From positions 1 to 61,359 of the forward strand of contig JABDGD010000012.1 in NCBI GenBank assembly GCA_013286205.1: DNA of 61,359 bases. The letters are read 5' to 3'. Position 1 is the stretch's first letter. The number at the start of each line of letters is the position of its first letter. This stretch comes from Candidatus Firestoneibacteriota bacterium (GTDB taxonomy: Bacteria; Oederibacteriota; Muellerivitia; Muellerivitales; Muellerivitaceae). Below are positions 52,911 to 61,357 of this stretch, piece after piece. The translations under genes were made by a program, and so were the position numbers. The notes under the pieces were generated by a model. That model had not been told where the DNA came from. It saw nothing but the letters and a program-made list of their open reading frames with translations, and searched no databases.

Positions 52911-54442
52911 ACTTTTCTCCAATGTCTCCAAGGCCGTTCTAACAAGGAATCAGCTTCCGCAGGACCCCAACTACCCGCTTCATAATTGGGAAATTTGCCC
53001 TCAGGTTTGGTCGTTTCCCAGTGGTTTAACACCGGCATCAAAGCCGCCCAGGCCGCTTCCGCCTCGTCGCCGCGAATAAAGAGCGTGGCGTCTCCCAACA
53101 TACAATCCAGTAAAAGTCGTTCATAAGCTTCAGAGGTGCCTTCCGCAAAGCTGGTTCCATAGCGGAAATCCATGTTTACCGTACGGGCTTCCATGCTCAT
53201 ACCCGGCACTTTGGTCTCAAATTTCAGCGTAATTCCCTCATCCGGCTGAATGCGGATAATTAAAACGTTGGGCGACAATCCATTCATATTGTTTTTGAAC
53301 AAAAGATTGGGCGGCTCTTTAAATTGAATGGCCGCTTCGGTGGTACGTTTAGGCAGCCGCTTGCCGGAGCGCAGTAAAAAAGGCACCCCATGCCAGCGCC
53401 AGGTATCTAAGAAGATCTTAATAGCAGCGTAAGTCGGCGTGGTAGATTCAGGCGCCACACCTTCTTCTTGGCGGTAACCCGGCACTTTTTCACCCGCCAA
53501 AAAACCCGGACCATATTGCCCGCGTATAGCGTGGGTACGGACTGTGGTTTCATCAAAAGGGCGGATCGCCTGCAAAATTTTCAACTTTTCATCGCGAATG
53601 GCGTCGGCCTCAAAAATAACCGGCGGTTCCATGGCAATCAGGCACATCACCTGAAAAAGATGGTTTTGAAACATGTCCCGCAAAATACCCGAGCTTTCGT
53701 AATAGCCTGCCCGGGTACCTACTCCCAGATCTTCCGAAGCTGTAATTTGAATATGGTCCACATGACGCCGGTCCCAGATGGGCTCAAAAATGGAATTAGC
53801 GAAGCGCATCACCAAAAAGTTTTGAACCGTTTCTTTTCCCAAATAATGGTCGATACGGTAAATCTGGTGTTCTTTAAAGACTTCCCGGACTTTGACATTG
53901 AGCTCTTTAGCGGAAGCTAAGTCATGTCCAAAGGGTTTCTCAATGACAATCCGTGAAAAACCTTTGTCTTCCCTGGCTAATCCCGCCGCGCCCAGATTGG
54001 AAATGATGACCTCAAACACATTGGGCGGGGTCGAAAGATAAAAAATCCGATTGCCGATAGTTCCGTTTTTCTCATCCAGCTCATCCAGCTTGGCCGAAAG
54101 CGCCTGATAAACCTTAAAGTCGTCGTAACCGCCGGCCAGATAATGAAAGTGCTGCGAGAAACTTTCCCAAATCGCATCCGTAATTTGCGGTTTGCTTTTT
54201 ACCAGCGCTTCTTTCAGTTTTGCCCTGAAATCGCCGTCCGAAATGACTGACCGGGAAATACCGATCAAATTGAAAGACACGGGTAAAAGATGTTTTTCGT
54301 AGAGTTCAAATAAAGCGGGAACCAGCTTTCGGGCAGTTAAGTCGCCGGAGGCCCCATAAATCACCAGGCTGCAGGGCGGCGCGACACGGCCGCTGGACAG
54401 GCCTTGCCGAAGCGGATTTTCCAACAGGGTGGGGCTGGGCAT
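52907..54442 (-). CDS. zwf: Glucose-6-phosphate dehydrogenase
   Basis: A 511-residue G6PD that feeds NADPH to the cell. Motifs: nucleotide-binding IYGASGDLTARKL, the substrate site RIDHYLGKETVQN, and SEDLGVGTRAGYYES; length is typical (about 490-515). The ATG at 54442 is preferred because GAGG lies six bases before it; starts at 54454 and 54478 lack one. First gene of zwf-opcA-pgl. Divergent from the ferredoxin-MBL gene. Confidence 0.96.
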   Translation of the reverse strand: MPSPTLLENPLRQGLSSGRVAPPCSLVIYGASGDLTARKLVPALFELYEKHLLPVSFNLIGISRSVISDGDFRAKLKEALVKSKPQITDAIWESFSQHFHYLAGGYDDFKVYQALSAKLDELDEKNGTIGNRIFYLSTPPNVFEVIISNLGAAGLAREDKGFSRIVIEKPFGHDLASAKELNVKVREVFKEHQIYRIDHYLGKETVQNFLVMRFANSIFEPIWDRRHVDHIQITASEDLGVGTRAGYYESSGILRDMFQNHLFQVMCLIAMEPPVIFEADAIRDEKLKILQAIRPFDETTVRTHAIRGQYGPGFLAGEKVPGYRQEEGVAPESTTPTYAAIKIFLDTWRWHGVPFLLRSGKRLPKRTTEAAIQFKEPPNLLFKNNMNGLSPNVLIIRIQPDEGITLKFETKVPGMSMEARTVNMDFRYGTSFAEGTSEAYERLLLDCMLGDATLFIRGDEAEAAWAALMPVLNHWETTKPEGKFPNYEAGSWGPAEADSLLERPWRHWRKV

Positions 54443-54557
54443 GAAGAACCTCATAAAGAAGGGATAAAAGCGCCTCAACTACCGGCTATTTGAACAGAGC
54501 CTTGTTTTTCTTTCAAGAGCGACCGAGACTGAGAATCATCATTTTCATGGCGGAAAC

Positions 54558-55427
54558 ATGGCGGATTTCAAAAAACTTGTTGCCGAAAATACCACCGGCG
54601 AATTTTTCGTGGATAGCACCTGCATTGACTGCGACACCTGCCGCCAGTTGGCCCCTCATACTTTTGAGGACTCGGGCCGTACTTCTTTTGTAAAAGTGCA
54701 GCCCCAAACCCCTGAGGAAATACGCCGTGCCACCCAGGCCTTACTGGCCTGTCCTACCGGTTCTATTGGAACTCTGCATCCCAACAGCTCTTCTGAAGTA
54801 CTTCACGACTTCCCCATGGAAATTGAGGAGGGCGTTTACTATTGCGGCTTCAATTCTCCAAAATCCTTTGGCGGCAATAGTTACTTCATTCAGCGTCCCG
54901 AAGGCAATTGGCTGATCGATTCGCCAAAGTTTCTTCCTCACCTGATTAAAAAGTTTGAGTCCATGGGTGGAATTCAATATATCTTTTTGTCCCATCAGGA
55001 TGATGTAGCCGACGCGGCTAAATACGCCGAACATTTCAAGAGCCAAAGAATCATCCACGAAGCGGACTTAAACGCCCAACCCAACGCCGAAAAAGTAATC
55101 AATGGAGAGAACCTCATTGAACTGGCCCCGGGTTTTAAAATTATCCCCACTCCCGGCCACACCCGGGGTCATTGCGTTTTGCTTTTCCAGGATAAATATT
55201 TATTCACCGGTGATCACCTGTGGTGGCGCCGTAAACGCCGGCAATTAGGCGCGTCCCAAAGCGTCGCCTGGTATTCCTGGCCGGAACAAATCCAATCCAT
55301 GGCCCGCCTTTTAAATTATTCTTTTGAGTGGGTGCTGCCCGGCCATGGCGAAAGAAAAAAACTCTCAGCCCCCGAAATGCGTTTGGAGCTGGAAGCATTA
55401 GTCAACCGAATGAAGACGACTGTCTAG
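54558..55427 (+). CDS. Ferredoxin-like and metallo-beta-lactamase fold fusion protein
   Basis: A 289-residue protein with an N-terminal single [4Fe-4S] ferredoxin-like region (C22, C25, C28 and C65) and an MBL fold from about residue 100. The MBL metal motifs are partly changed: SHQDDVADA (H146, D148, D149) in place of HxHxDH, with the later PGHTRGH (H201), TGDH (219-220) and LPGHGE intact. The same altered motif occurs in plant and cyanobacterial ferredoxin-MBL proteins, so it is family-typical. Function unknown, perhaps redox-linked hydrolysis. Convergent with PstS by 4 bp. Confidence 0.85.
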   Translation: MADFKKLVAENTTGEFFVDSTCIDCDTCRQLAPHTFEDSGRTSFVKVQPQTPEEIRRATQALLACPTGSIGTLHPNSSSEVLHDFPMEIEEGVYYCGFNSPKSFGGNSYFIQRPEGNWLIDSPKFLPHLIKKFESMGGIQYIFLSHQDDVADAAKYAEHFKSQRIIHEADLNAQPNAEKVINGENLIELAPGFKIIPTPGHTRGHCVLLFQDKYLFTGDHLWWRRKRRQLGASQSVAWYSWPEQIQSMARLLNYSFEWVLPGHGERKKLSAPEMRLELEALVNRMKTTV

Positions 55428-56416
55428 TATTGGATGGTTTTGATCTTCTCTAAGCTCTGATTCAATACACTTTCGGGCAGCGGTACAAAGAACGCTTTCG
55501 CGGAAACTTCCTGACCCTCAGACGATAAAACCCAATTTAAAAAATCAACCAACGCCTGACCCCGGTTGTGCTGATGAAAAGTTTTATCGTAATCTTGGAA
55601 AACCGAGATCATGACTTCGGCCATTAAAGGATAAGCTTTTGCCGCTTTAACGTTGTTATTCCCCAAGACGGCCGATTCAATGGATTTCAACGCGGGTTCC
55701 ACATATTGGCCTGATTCATTCTGAATTTGGGCCACTGGCAGTTGTTTTTCCTGGGCAAAAGAATAGTTCAACACCACAATCACGCCAGCCCATTGGCGTA
55801 GTTTATCCAACACCTTTCGGTTGCCGTTGACGTTTTGACCCACAGGCCAATGTAAGTTTTTATCTTTTTCCCGCTTCAGCGTCCATTGGCTGTTTTGTTT
55901 GGCCAAAAAAGCCGGAAAGAAATCATTCAGAGAGCTTTCATCCGATTGATGAACAACCAAAATATCCAGATCTGGCAAAAGCAGTTTGGGGTTCACCGCC
56001 CGCAGGGACGGGTCATTCCATTTTTTAATCTTACCTAAAAAAATATCCGACAAAAGTTTGGGTGTCAGTCTCAATGCTCCCGAAGAAATACCCGGCAAGT
56101 TATAAACCACCGCCTCCGCGGATAAAGCCACGGGACAATACAAAAGATTATGTGATTTTACTTTTTTATCCTCAGCGGCCGTTAAGGCGCTGTCGATCAA
56201 GACGAAATCACAATCTTTACTCAAAAACTCATTGATACCTTCAGCCGTATTTTTACTGTCATATTTAATTTTGCTTTTGGAATAATCTGCGATCCAGCTT
56301 TGGGCCAGGGGTTTATAAGCCGTTCCGCCCGCGCCTTTCACTTCCAATCCGGCCCAGACAAAAGCGGGGTTTAACAACAGCGCCGACAGGATGATTTTTT
56401 TTAATAAGGCTTTCAC
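55424..56416 (-). CDS. PstS-like substrate-binding protein
   Basis: A 330-residue exported protein of the phosphate-binding (PstS/PBP-like) group. The signal peptide ends around FVWA (about 23). The mature protein begins with EVKGAGGTAYKPLAQSW, then KYDSKNTAEGINEFLSKDCDF and the ligand loop region IDSALTA; LSDIFLGKIKKWNDP is a PstS hallmark. I place the start at GTG 56416 with GAGG five bases upstream, rather than 56461. No pst transporter genes are adjacent, so it may be an orphan binding protein or a secreted scavenger. Confidence 0.85.
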   Translation of the reverse strand: MKALLKKIILSALLLNPAFVWAGLEVKGAGGTAYKPLAQSWIADYSKSKIKYDSKNTAEGINEFLSKDCDFVLIDSALTAAEDKKVKSHNLLYCPVALSAEAVVYNLPGISSGALRLTPKLLSDIFLGKIKKWNDPSLRAVNPKLLLPDLDILVVHQSDESSLNDFFPAFLAKQNSQWTLKREKDKNLHWPVGQNVNGNRKVLDKLRQWAGVIVVLNYSFAQEKQLPVAQIQNESGQYVEPALKSIESAVLGNNNVKAAKAYPLMAEVMISVFQDYDKTFHQHNRGQALVDFLNWVLSSEGQEVSAKAFFVPLPESVLNQSLEKIKTIQY

Positions 56417-56520
56417 ATAAACCTCTTCCAGTAAAAATGAGTGCGACGCCAAGATTGCCACGACTCCCCACTTGGGTCAATGCGAAAACCTTTAAAAGCT
56501 TATTCTTTCCAGAGGTTTCC

Positions 56521-56549
56521 TTGTTTTTGCCTAAACCGCATCTTATGAT
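56521..56549 (+). promoter_or_regulatory. Promoter of cysH
   Basis: TTGTTT (56521-56526), 17-bp spacer, TATGAT (56544-56549). The predicted start of transcription lies within about 4 bases of the ATG at 56559. Confidence 0.5.
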
Positions 56550-56558
56550 GATCAAACT

Positions 56559-57260
56559 ATGAACACCATCGACTTTGAAAAAATTAATCAGGAGTTTGAA
56601 ACCCAATCCGCGGAAGAAATTGTCCGTTGGGCGGTCAAAAATTTTCCCACCGATATGGCCATGGCCACCTCTTTCGGCGCCGAAAGCGCCGTTTTGCTTC
56701 ATTTGGTGACTCAAATCATCCCGAACATTCCGGTTCTTTTCACTAACACGGGTTTTCACTTTAAAGAAACGCTCGAGCACCGGGACAAACTGGTCGCGCG
56801 CCTCAAGTTAAACCTTCGAGAATTAAAACCTGAAATTTCAAACGAGGAATTTTTGGCGAAAAATGGAAAGCTCTATGAAAGGGATCCGGATTCCTGCTGC
56901 GCGGTAAACAAAATCGCGCCCTTTGAAAAAGCCTTGAAGGATTACAAAGCTTGGATCACCGGCATCCGCCGCAATCAGGCTGATACCCGCCAGCAGCGCC
57001 AGTTTGTGGAACCCGACCGCGGAACCTTAGTAAAATTCAGCCCGCTCTTAAACTGGACCAGCAAAATGTTTTGGGATTATGCCAAGAAACACGACCTGCC
57101 TTATCACCCGCTCTGGGAAAAGGGCTATCTTTCCATTGGCTGCTCGCCCGAAAGCTGTACCCGTCCTGTTCAATTGGGTGAGGATCCGCGCGCTGGCCGC
57201 TGGGCTGGCAAAAATAAAATTGAGTGCGGTATTCACATGGATACCAGCAAACAACCCTGA
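56559..57260 (+). CDS. cysH: Adenylylsulfate (APS/PAPS) reductase
   Basis: A 233-residue sulfonucleotide reductase of assimilatory sulfate reduction. It has the APS-type [4Fe-4S] cysteines C113-C114 (SCCAVNK) and a second pair C195 and C200, the GEDPRAGRW block and the catalytic ECGIH (C223). The second pair is spaced as CxxxxC (CSPESC) instead of the usual CxxC. The ATP-type fold start (ATSFGAESAVLLHLV) is normal. No thioredoxin domain is attached. Almost no leader before the ATG. Single gene in the window from this pathway. Confidence 0.93.
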   Translation: MNTIDFEKINQEFETQSAEEIVRWAVKNFPTDMAMATSFGAESAVLLHLVTQIIPNIPVLFTNTGFHFKETLEHRDKLVARLKLNLRELKPEISNEEFLAKNGKLYERDPDSCCAVNKIAPFEKALKDYKAWITGIRRNQADTRQQRQFVEPDRGTLVKFSPLLNWTSKMFWDYAKKHDLPYHPLWEKGYLSIGCSPESCTRPVQLGEDPRAGRWAGKNKIECGIHMDTSKQP

Positions 57261-57284
57261 ATTAGTTTTAATGGGTGTGTGGTT

Positions 57285-57746
57285 CTAGAAACGAAAAGCT
57301 ACAGAAACGCCGTAGGCGTCATGACGGGGGCCTAAAGCTTCCACCGTTAAGGCTGGCCGTCCTAAAATTTCCAAAGTAACCAAAGTAAATGTATGCGTTC
57401 CTAAAGCGATCCAGGCCCTTTCCCTGATGCCTGTATCGGAAGCCCAAAGAATAGTCGCGATGGGATAAATGGTTTTGGCTAATCCCGCTAAATTGACAAA
57501 TTTCAATCCGGCGTCGTAATCCCCCGCACCTACCAGCAAACCCCAGCCTAAGGCATCGACTCCCGCGGTCGACCAGGCGTAAACCGTAGCGTTATCCATA
57601 AAGGCCTCGGTATAGGCCCAACCGTAATAATCCGCCGCCACGATGGGCACCGTGATCAGTTCATTACCTGCCTTGGCCGAACCCACCGTTAAAAACAAAA
57701 CGCACAGGGCTAACCATGACTTCTTTTGAAAGCCAAAAGAGAACAT
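57285..57746 (-). CDS. Exported hypothetical protein, possible small outer-membrane barrel
   Basis: A 153-residue protein with a signal peptide (cut after GSAKA, about 26). The rest is rich in Gly and aromatic residues and ends in YGVSVAFRF, the kind of aromatic C-terminus that targets barrels for insertion. No family recognised. Its ATG overlaps the stop of the upstream lipoprotein gene by one base, so they are co-translated. Confidence 0.6.
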   Translation of the reverse strand: MFSFGFQKKSWLALCVLFLTVGSAKAGNELITVPIVAADYYGWAYTEAFMDNATVYAWSTAGVDALGWGLLVGAGDYDAGLKFVNLAGLAKTIYPIATILWASDTGIRERAWIALGTHTFTLVTLEILGRPALTVEALGPRHDAYGVSVAFRF

Positions 57747-58411
57747 TAATGTCCCGCGGCCGGCGCCGTTGTAGCCGCGGCAGTCGGAGCGATTGAAACC
57801 ACCGGCGTCGCCGTAGCCTCAGGCGTAGGTGTCATCACCGCCGCCACTGTAGGCACCGGAGTCGGATCAATCCATTGCATGCCAATCGGCCAGGTTGTCT
57901 TGGGATAAATATAAACAAAAACAGGAATCTCATTCACCGACTGACAATTATCGTTAGCCGTGTAGCGGTAAATAACGATCGAAATGTTGTAACAATCGGT
58001 CGTCAGCTGATCACCGTAAGGCTCAAATCGCTGGCAGCTGTTGGAAATAGAAATCGGTAAAAAGTAAGCCGACTCCTGATCAAAATTAATCGTGGGTTTT
58101 AGCCCGTTGGTCGGCACCTTGTTCGAGTCAAAGGTCGCGGTCATGCTGTTCCAATAATTGTCGAAATCCGCCTGGGTGTTCACAATCACCGCGCCCTGCT
58201 GCATTAAAGTCGAGCCGATGCCGGTAGCGCCGTAAATGAGGCGGTGGGGATAAATATGAGGCGCGCATTTATCTAAAACATTTCGGTTATAGCCGTCCGT
58301 CGTGCTGGGGGGAACAACTTGAACATTGTTGGGGTTATCCAGCGAAACACAGCCAGCCCCTAAAGTTACCAGCCCCAAACTTAAAAAAATCACTTTGATT
58401 AGATTATTCAT
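57746..58411 (-). CDS. Lipoprotein with Thr/Pro tail
   Basis: A 221-residue lipoprotein: signal ending in a lipobox (LGAGC, Cys at 21). A globular middle with five cysteines (about 48, 128, 140, 156) may be held by disulfides. The C-terminal 40 residues are a Thr/Pro/Ala-rich tail (MTPTPEATATP). No family recognised. It overlaps the PAP2-fusion gene stop by 8 bp and the following gene start by 1 bp, forming a tight minus-strand operon of three. Confidence 0.65.
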   Translation of the reverse strand: MNNLIKVIFLSLGLVTLGAGCVSLDNPNNVQVVPPSTTDGYNRNVLDKCAPHIYPHRLIYGATGIGSTLMQQGAVIVNTQADFDNYWNSMTATFDSNKVPTNGLKPTINFDQESAYFLPISISNSCQRFEPYGDQLTTDCYNISIVIYRYTANDNCQSVNEIPVFVYIYPKTTWPIGMQWIDPTPVPTVAAVMTPTPEATATPVVSIAPTAAATTAPAAGH

Positions 58412-59981
58412 CGCCTTTTCCTTTGCGTACTACGCGTCCATCCAGCACATAAACTTTGCCTTCGGAAAGCACCCATTCCACTTCGGAATATTGCTCCCAT
58501 TTGCTCGCTAAACGGCGGGTTAATTTTACCACCTCGAAAAGCTCAAACCCTTTTAGCGGAAATTCTTTAGGAAAGTATTTCCAGGGCGCGTCAATCAAGC
58601 CCTGCATCAAACCCTTTTCCGGCGTGATTTTCAGCGTCAACTCGGTTTCTTGAGTCACGGAGGAGACACTGATTTCCACATCCGAAAGCTTCCATCCCTT
58701 TTGCGGATAAGCCCGGCACACCCCTAAAGCGGAGACCATTAGGGCCTTTTGAACAATAAAGTTTTTATCCGGCTTGACCGAGCTGAATACAGTTCGCACC
58801 ACCTGTTCTCTCGACAGGGGTTTCAAGGACATCAGAGTATTTCGTTTCGCGCCGGAGCCTTCGGACATCCGAAGCCAATAAGGTCCGTCGCCCAAATCGG
58901 TCATCGCTTGCCGAACCGGCTCTTCCGCCCGAACGCGGGGAATGCCGCCGCAAATAAAGCCTGGCGAGGTTTCGGCTCCCAACGGCAAAAGCTCACTCAG
59001 ACGTCCCGCCAATTTGCCGTACACATCTCCATAGCCTTCGGTCAAACTCAAAAGCCAAACCCGTGGAGGATGAAGCGAGCGGCGCAGCGCTCCCGCGACA
59101 ATTTCCAATTGGGGCGCCAGCAAAACACTGACGAAGGCCAAAAACCATCCGCTCACTAAATCGGGCAGGTAATGAAATCCTAAAAGAAGCGTAGAGCACC
59201 AAATGCCCACCGCTAAGGGCAGTCCCCAGAAAAGCGCCTGACGGTCGTGGCGGATTTGCCAAAATAAGAGATAGGCTGAAATAGCGCCATGCAGACTGGG
59301 AAAAACGTCAAACTTCGCGCCCATGTTGATCACCAGCGCCTGGGTTAAACTAAAAATAATCCCCCCATGCAGCCCAACCCATTCAGCTGGATAAGCGAAA
59401 CGTGGTCCTACCGCCGGATAAAGGAGATAACCCGTGAAGCCGCCAATATAAACCAGCGTCAGACCCAGCATGAACCGCTGGTAAAGCGCCCGGCGTAAAT
59501 AACAGTGGTAGATCAAAAGGCTGAAGAGCCAAACAAAAAGCGCCAAATAGCAAAAAGAAAAAAAGTCGGTCCAAAAAGGATGGCCTTCCAGCCCGTTTTG
59601 CCAAAGAGAAAGTCCCTTGCCCATCAGTTGGGTATTCAGTTGATGCAGATCCTTGTCATAGAGCTGAGGATGAAGCACTGGCACCAGCGCTTTCATCAAA
59701 CCATAACAAAGAGCCAAGCCCAGATAAGGCACCAAACCCCTCACCAAGCCCCAGGTTCCGAAAGGAGGGGGCCGGCGGACGGAGACGAAATACATCCAGA
59801 CCAGCCAAAGAAGCGTGTTAAAGGAGCTTTGGAACAGAGCTGAGGCCGCGTTTGGCACTTCAGAGAAAAAAGCGCCCAGGGAAAGGAAATGGAAAACCAA
59901 AATTAAAAGAGAAGTCAGCAGCTCGGAGGGAGAAAAGACCCAAAAGTTCTTTCGAAAATGCGGCGTCGTGAAATAGGACAA
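58404..59981 (-). CDS. PAP2-type phosphatase/transferase fused to a PEP-synthase/PPDK-like domain
   Basis: A 525-residue protein. Residues about 15-305 contain six or more helices and the PAP2 motifs YPAVGPR, PSLHG (H231) and GFHYLPD (H270, D274), which in relatives act on lipid phosphates or inositol-phosphate headgroups. Residues about 325-525 are soluble and resemble a shortened ATP-grasp part of pyruvate phosphate dikinase/PEP synthase: GKLAGRLSELLPLGAETSPGF in parts, RMSEGSGAK, and EWVLSEGKVYVLDGR near the end. I know of no such fusion. The domain assignment of the second half is the weaker one. First gene of a three-gene unit. Confidence 0.7.
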   Translation of the reverse strand: MSYFTTPHFRKNFWVFSPSELLTSLLILVFHFLSLGAFFSEVPNAASALFQSSFNTLLWLVWMYFVSVRRPPPFGTWGLVRGLVPYLGLALCYGLMKALVPVLHPQLYDKDLHQLNTQLMGKGLSLWQNGLEGHPFWTDFFSFCYLALFVWLFSLLIYHCYLRRALYQRFMLGLTLVYIGGFTGYLLYPAVGPRFAYPAEWVGLHGGIIFSLTQALVINMGAKFDVFPSLHGAISAYLLFWQIRHDRQALFWGLPLAVGIWCSTLLLGFHYLPDLVSGWFLAFVSVLLAPQLEIVAGALRRSLHPPRVWLLSLTEGYGDVYGKLAGRLSELLPLGAETSPGFICGGIPRVRAEEPVRQAMTDLGDGPYWLRMSEGSGAKRNTLMSLKPLSREQVVRTVFSSVKPDKNFIVQKALMVSALGVCRAYPQKGWKLSDVEISVSSVTQETELTLKITPEKGLMQGLIDAPWKYFPKEFPLKGFELFEVVKLTRRLASKWEQYSEVEWVLSEGKVYVLDGRVVRKGKGDE

Positions 59982-60073
59982 AAAATGCTCCTCAAAAATA
60001 GCTTCGACGCCGTTAGTTTAACATAACCCTTACGATCATTGAAATTCGTTCTGACCTTTAGACGTATCGCCCA

Positions 60074-60104
60074 CAAAAAAAGCCCCCGGGAATATCCCGG
60101 AGGC
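60074..60104 (-). terminator. Intrinsic terminator after sodC
   Basis: Minus-strand stem AGCCTCCGGG/CCCGGGGGCT (60095-60104 with 60081-60090) followed by seven T (60074-60080). The plus strand also has a short T run, so it may work both ways. Confidence 0.9.
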
Positions 60105-60131
60105 TTTTACTTTTAAAAAAACAGCTAGTTA

Positions 60132-60665
60132 TTACTTATTATCGTGCCATTGTTGAACGACACCGCAAGCAACTCTGGCTCCCGAGTTGCCTGTCGGCTG
60201 GGTTTTATAATCATCCTTACCGCCGTGGACAATCACGCTGCGGCCGATAATGGTATTATCACCCGACAATTGAACCACCTTGTCATGGCGCATGTAGTTG
60301 GCCACACCGTTAGCGTCAGCGTTCAGGTTGCCCAAGTCGCCTTCATGGCGGTCTTGCGCGTCCGGCGCGCCGTGATCTTTATGAGTCGGGTTAAAGTGGC
60401 CCTTGGCCGAGCTTCCGTCCGGCGCGGAGCAGTCACCCGCTTCATGAATATGAAAACCATGCTTGCCCGGAGTCAAACCTTCCACATGGGCCTTAATCAA
60501 AACATAGCCGTCTTTTTGAATGAACTTCACTTCACCATGAACCGTATTACCCTTGGTCGGACTCAATTCCGCGACCGCCGTAATGGGAGTTGTATCCGCC
60601 ATCACCACTGCCGGGCCCAATACCATCGCTACCAAAACCACTGCCTTCAAAGTTTTCTGAATCAT
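60132..60665 (-). CDS. sodC: Periplasmic Cu/Zn superoxide dismutase
   Basis: A 177-residue enzyme with a signal peptide (cut after VMA, about 23). Copper/zinc ligands are visible: H72 and H74 (HGFHIHE), the bridging H90, H98, D110 and H147 (VIVHGG). C79 and C167 form the conserved disulfide, and R164 is the active-site arginine. It removes superoxide in the periplasm. GGAGG-type Shine-Dalgarno before the ATG. Terminator directly downstream. Confidence 0.95.
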   Translation of the reverse strand: MIQKTLKAVVLVAMVLGPAVVMADTTPITAVAELSPTKGNTVHGEVKFIQKDGYVLIKAHVEGLTPGKHGFHIHEAGDCSAPDGSSAKGHFNPTHKDHGAPDAQDRHEGDLGNLNADANGVANYMRHDKVVQLSGDNTIIGRSVIVHGGKDDYKTQPTGNSGARVACGVVQQWHDNK

Positions 60666-60754
60666 CGTTTCCTCCTCAGGGATAAATCTGCATGAATCTT
60701 TTCATACTTCGGTTTCTCAAATCAACCCAAACGCTCTTTTAGTTTAAAAAGCGT

Positions 60755-61357
60755 TTAACCTTTGCGAACTCTCGATTTGAGAGTCTTTTTTTCTTCGGCA
60801 AACAAAGCCAAAATCTCATCGGCAATTTTCTCAGCGGACTTTCTTTCGGTCTCAATGGTGTAATCGGCATACTTCTTGAAAAGCGGTACCCTTTCTTTAT
60901 AGAGAGCGGGTAGGGTGGTTCCTCCTCGACAAACTACGCCTCTTTGGGACCAATCAGGCAGCCTCTTCTGAAGGGTCGTTAAAGCCACTTTCAAGTAAAT
61001 GCGGGGCCCTAAACGGCCTAATTGGGCCATTCCCTTGGGATAATAAACCGCGCTGCCCCCGGGGGAGATCACCCCATGCCATTGGCGCAGCTGTTGGAGG
61101 CTCAAATCCTCCATCTTCATAAAGTCCTTCATCCCCAGTTCATCCAACACCCGTTGAAGCGGTTTACGGTATTTGCGTTCAATCAGTTCGTCCACATCCA
61201 CAAAGTGATAGCGTAATTTTTGAGCCAGAATTCTTCCAATCGTACTTTTGCCGCTGCCAAACATTCCGACTAACACCAGGTTTTCCGGAAAATTTTTGGG
61301 CCGAAAATGACTTTTGACGATAGGTTTACGGGCCACCGGAGTTTTAATTTTTTTCAT
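60755..61357 (-). CDS. Shikimate kinase-like protein
   Basis: A 200-residue P-loop kinase of the shikimate kinase fold: VGMFGSGKST (30-39), the DVD motif (54-56) and the late QRGVVCRGGTTLPALYKER lid and helix. A basic N-terminal tail of about 24 residues is extra. Two substrate features are unusual: the FRxxE motif reads FMKME (79-83), so the shikimate-binding Arg is replaced, and the normal GGG loop reads PGGS (99-102). It may be a divergent AroK or a related kinase with another substrate. The ATG lies 2 bp from the window end. Confidence 0.75.
   Translation of the reverse strand: MKKIKTPVARKPIVKSHFRPKNFPENLVLVGMFGSGKSTIGRILAQKLRYHFVDVDELIERKYRKPLQRVLDELGMKDFMKMEDLSLQQLRQWHGVISPGGSAVYYPKGMAQLGRLGPRIYLKVALTTLQKRLPDWSQRGVVCRGGTTLPALYKERVPLFKKYADYTIETERKSAEKIADEILALFAEEKKTLKSRVRKG

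Noticed and set aside
53468..53920. Open frame of 150 codons on the plus strand inside zwf
   Set aside because: zwf is unambiguous there and no start signal is present.
56462..56558. Riboswitch upstream of cysH
   Set aside because: The 97-bp gap carries a promoter ending next to the start codon, leaving no leader long enough for a riboswitch.
60144..60695. Open frame of 183 codons on the plus strand over sodC
   Set aside because: It is the mirror of the well-supported sodC gene, matches no family pattern and has no ribosome site.
60729..60754. Terminator after the shikimate kinase-like gene
   Set aside because: An imperfect AACGCT/AGCGTT hairpin is present, but no T run follows on the minus strand.
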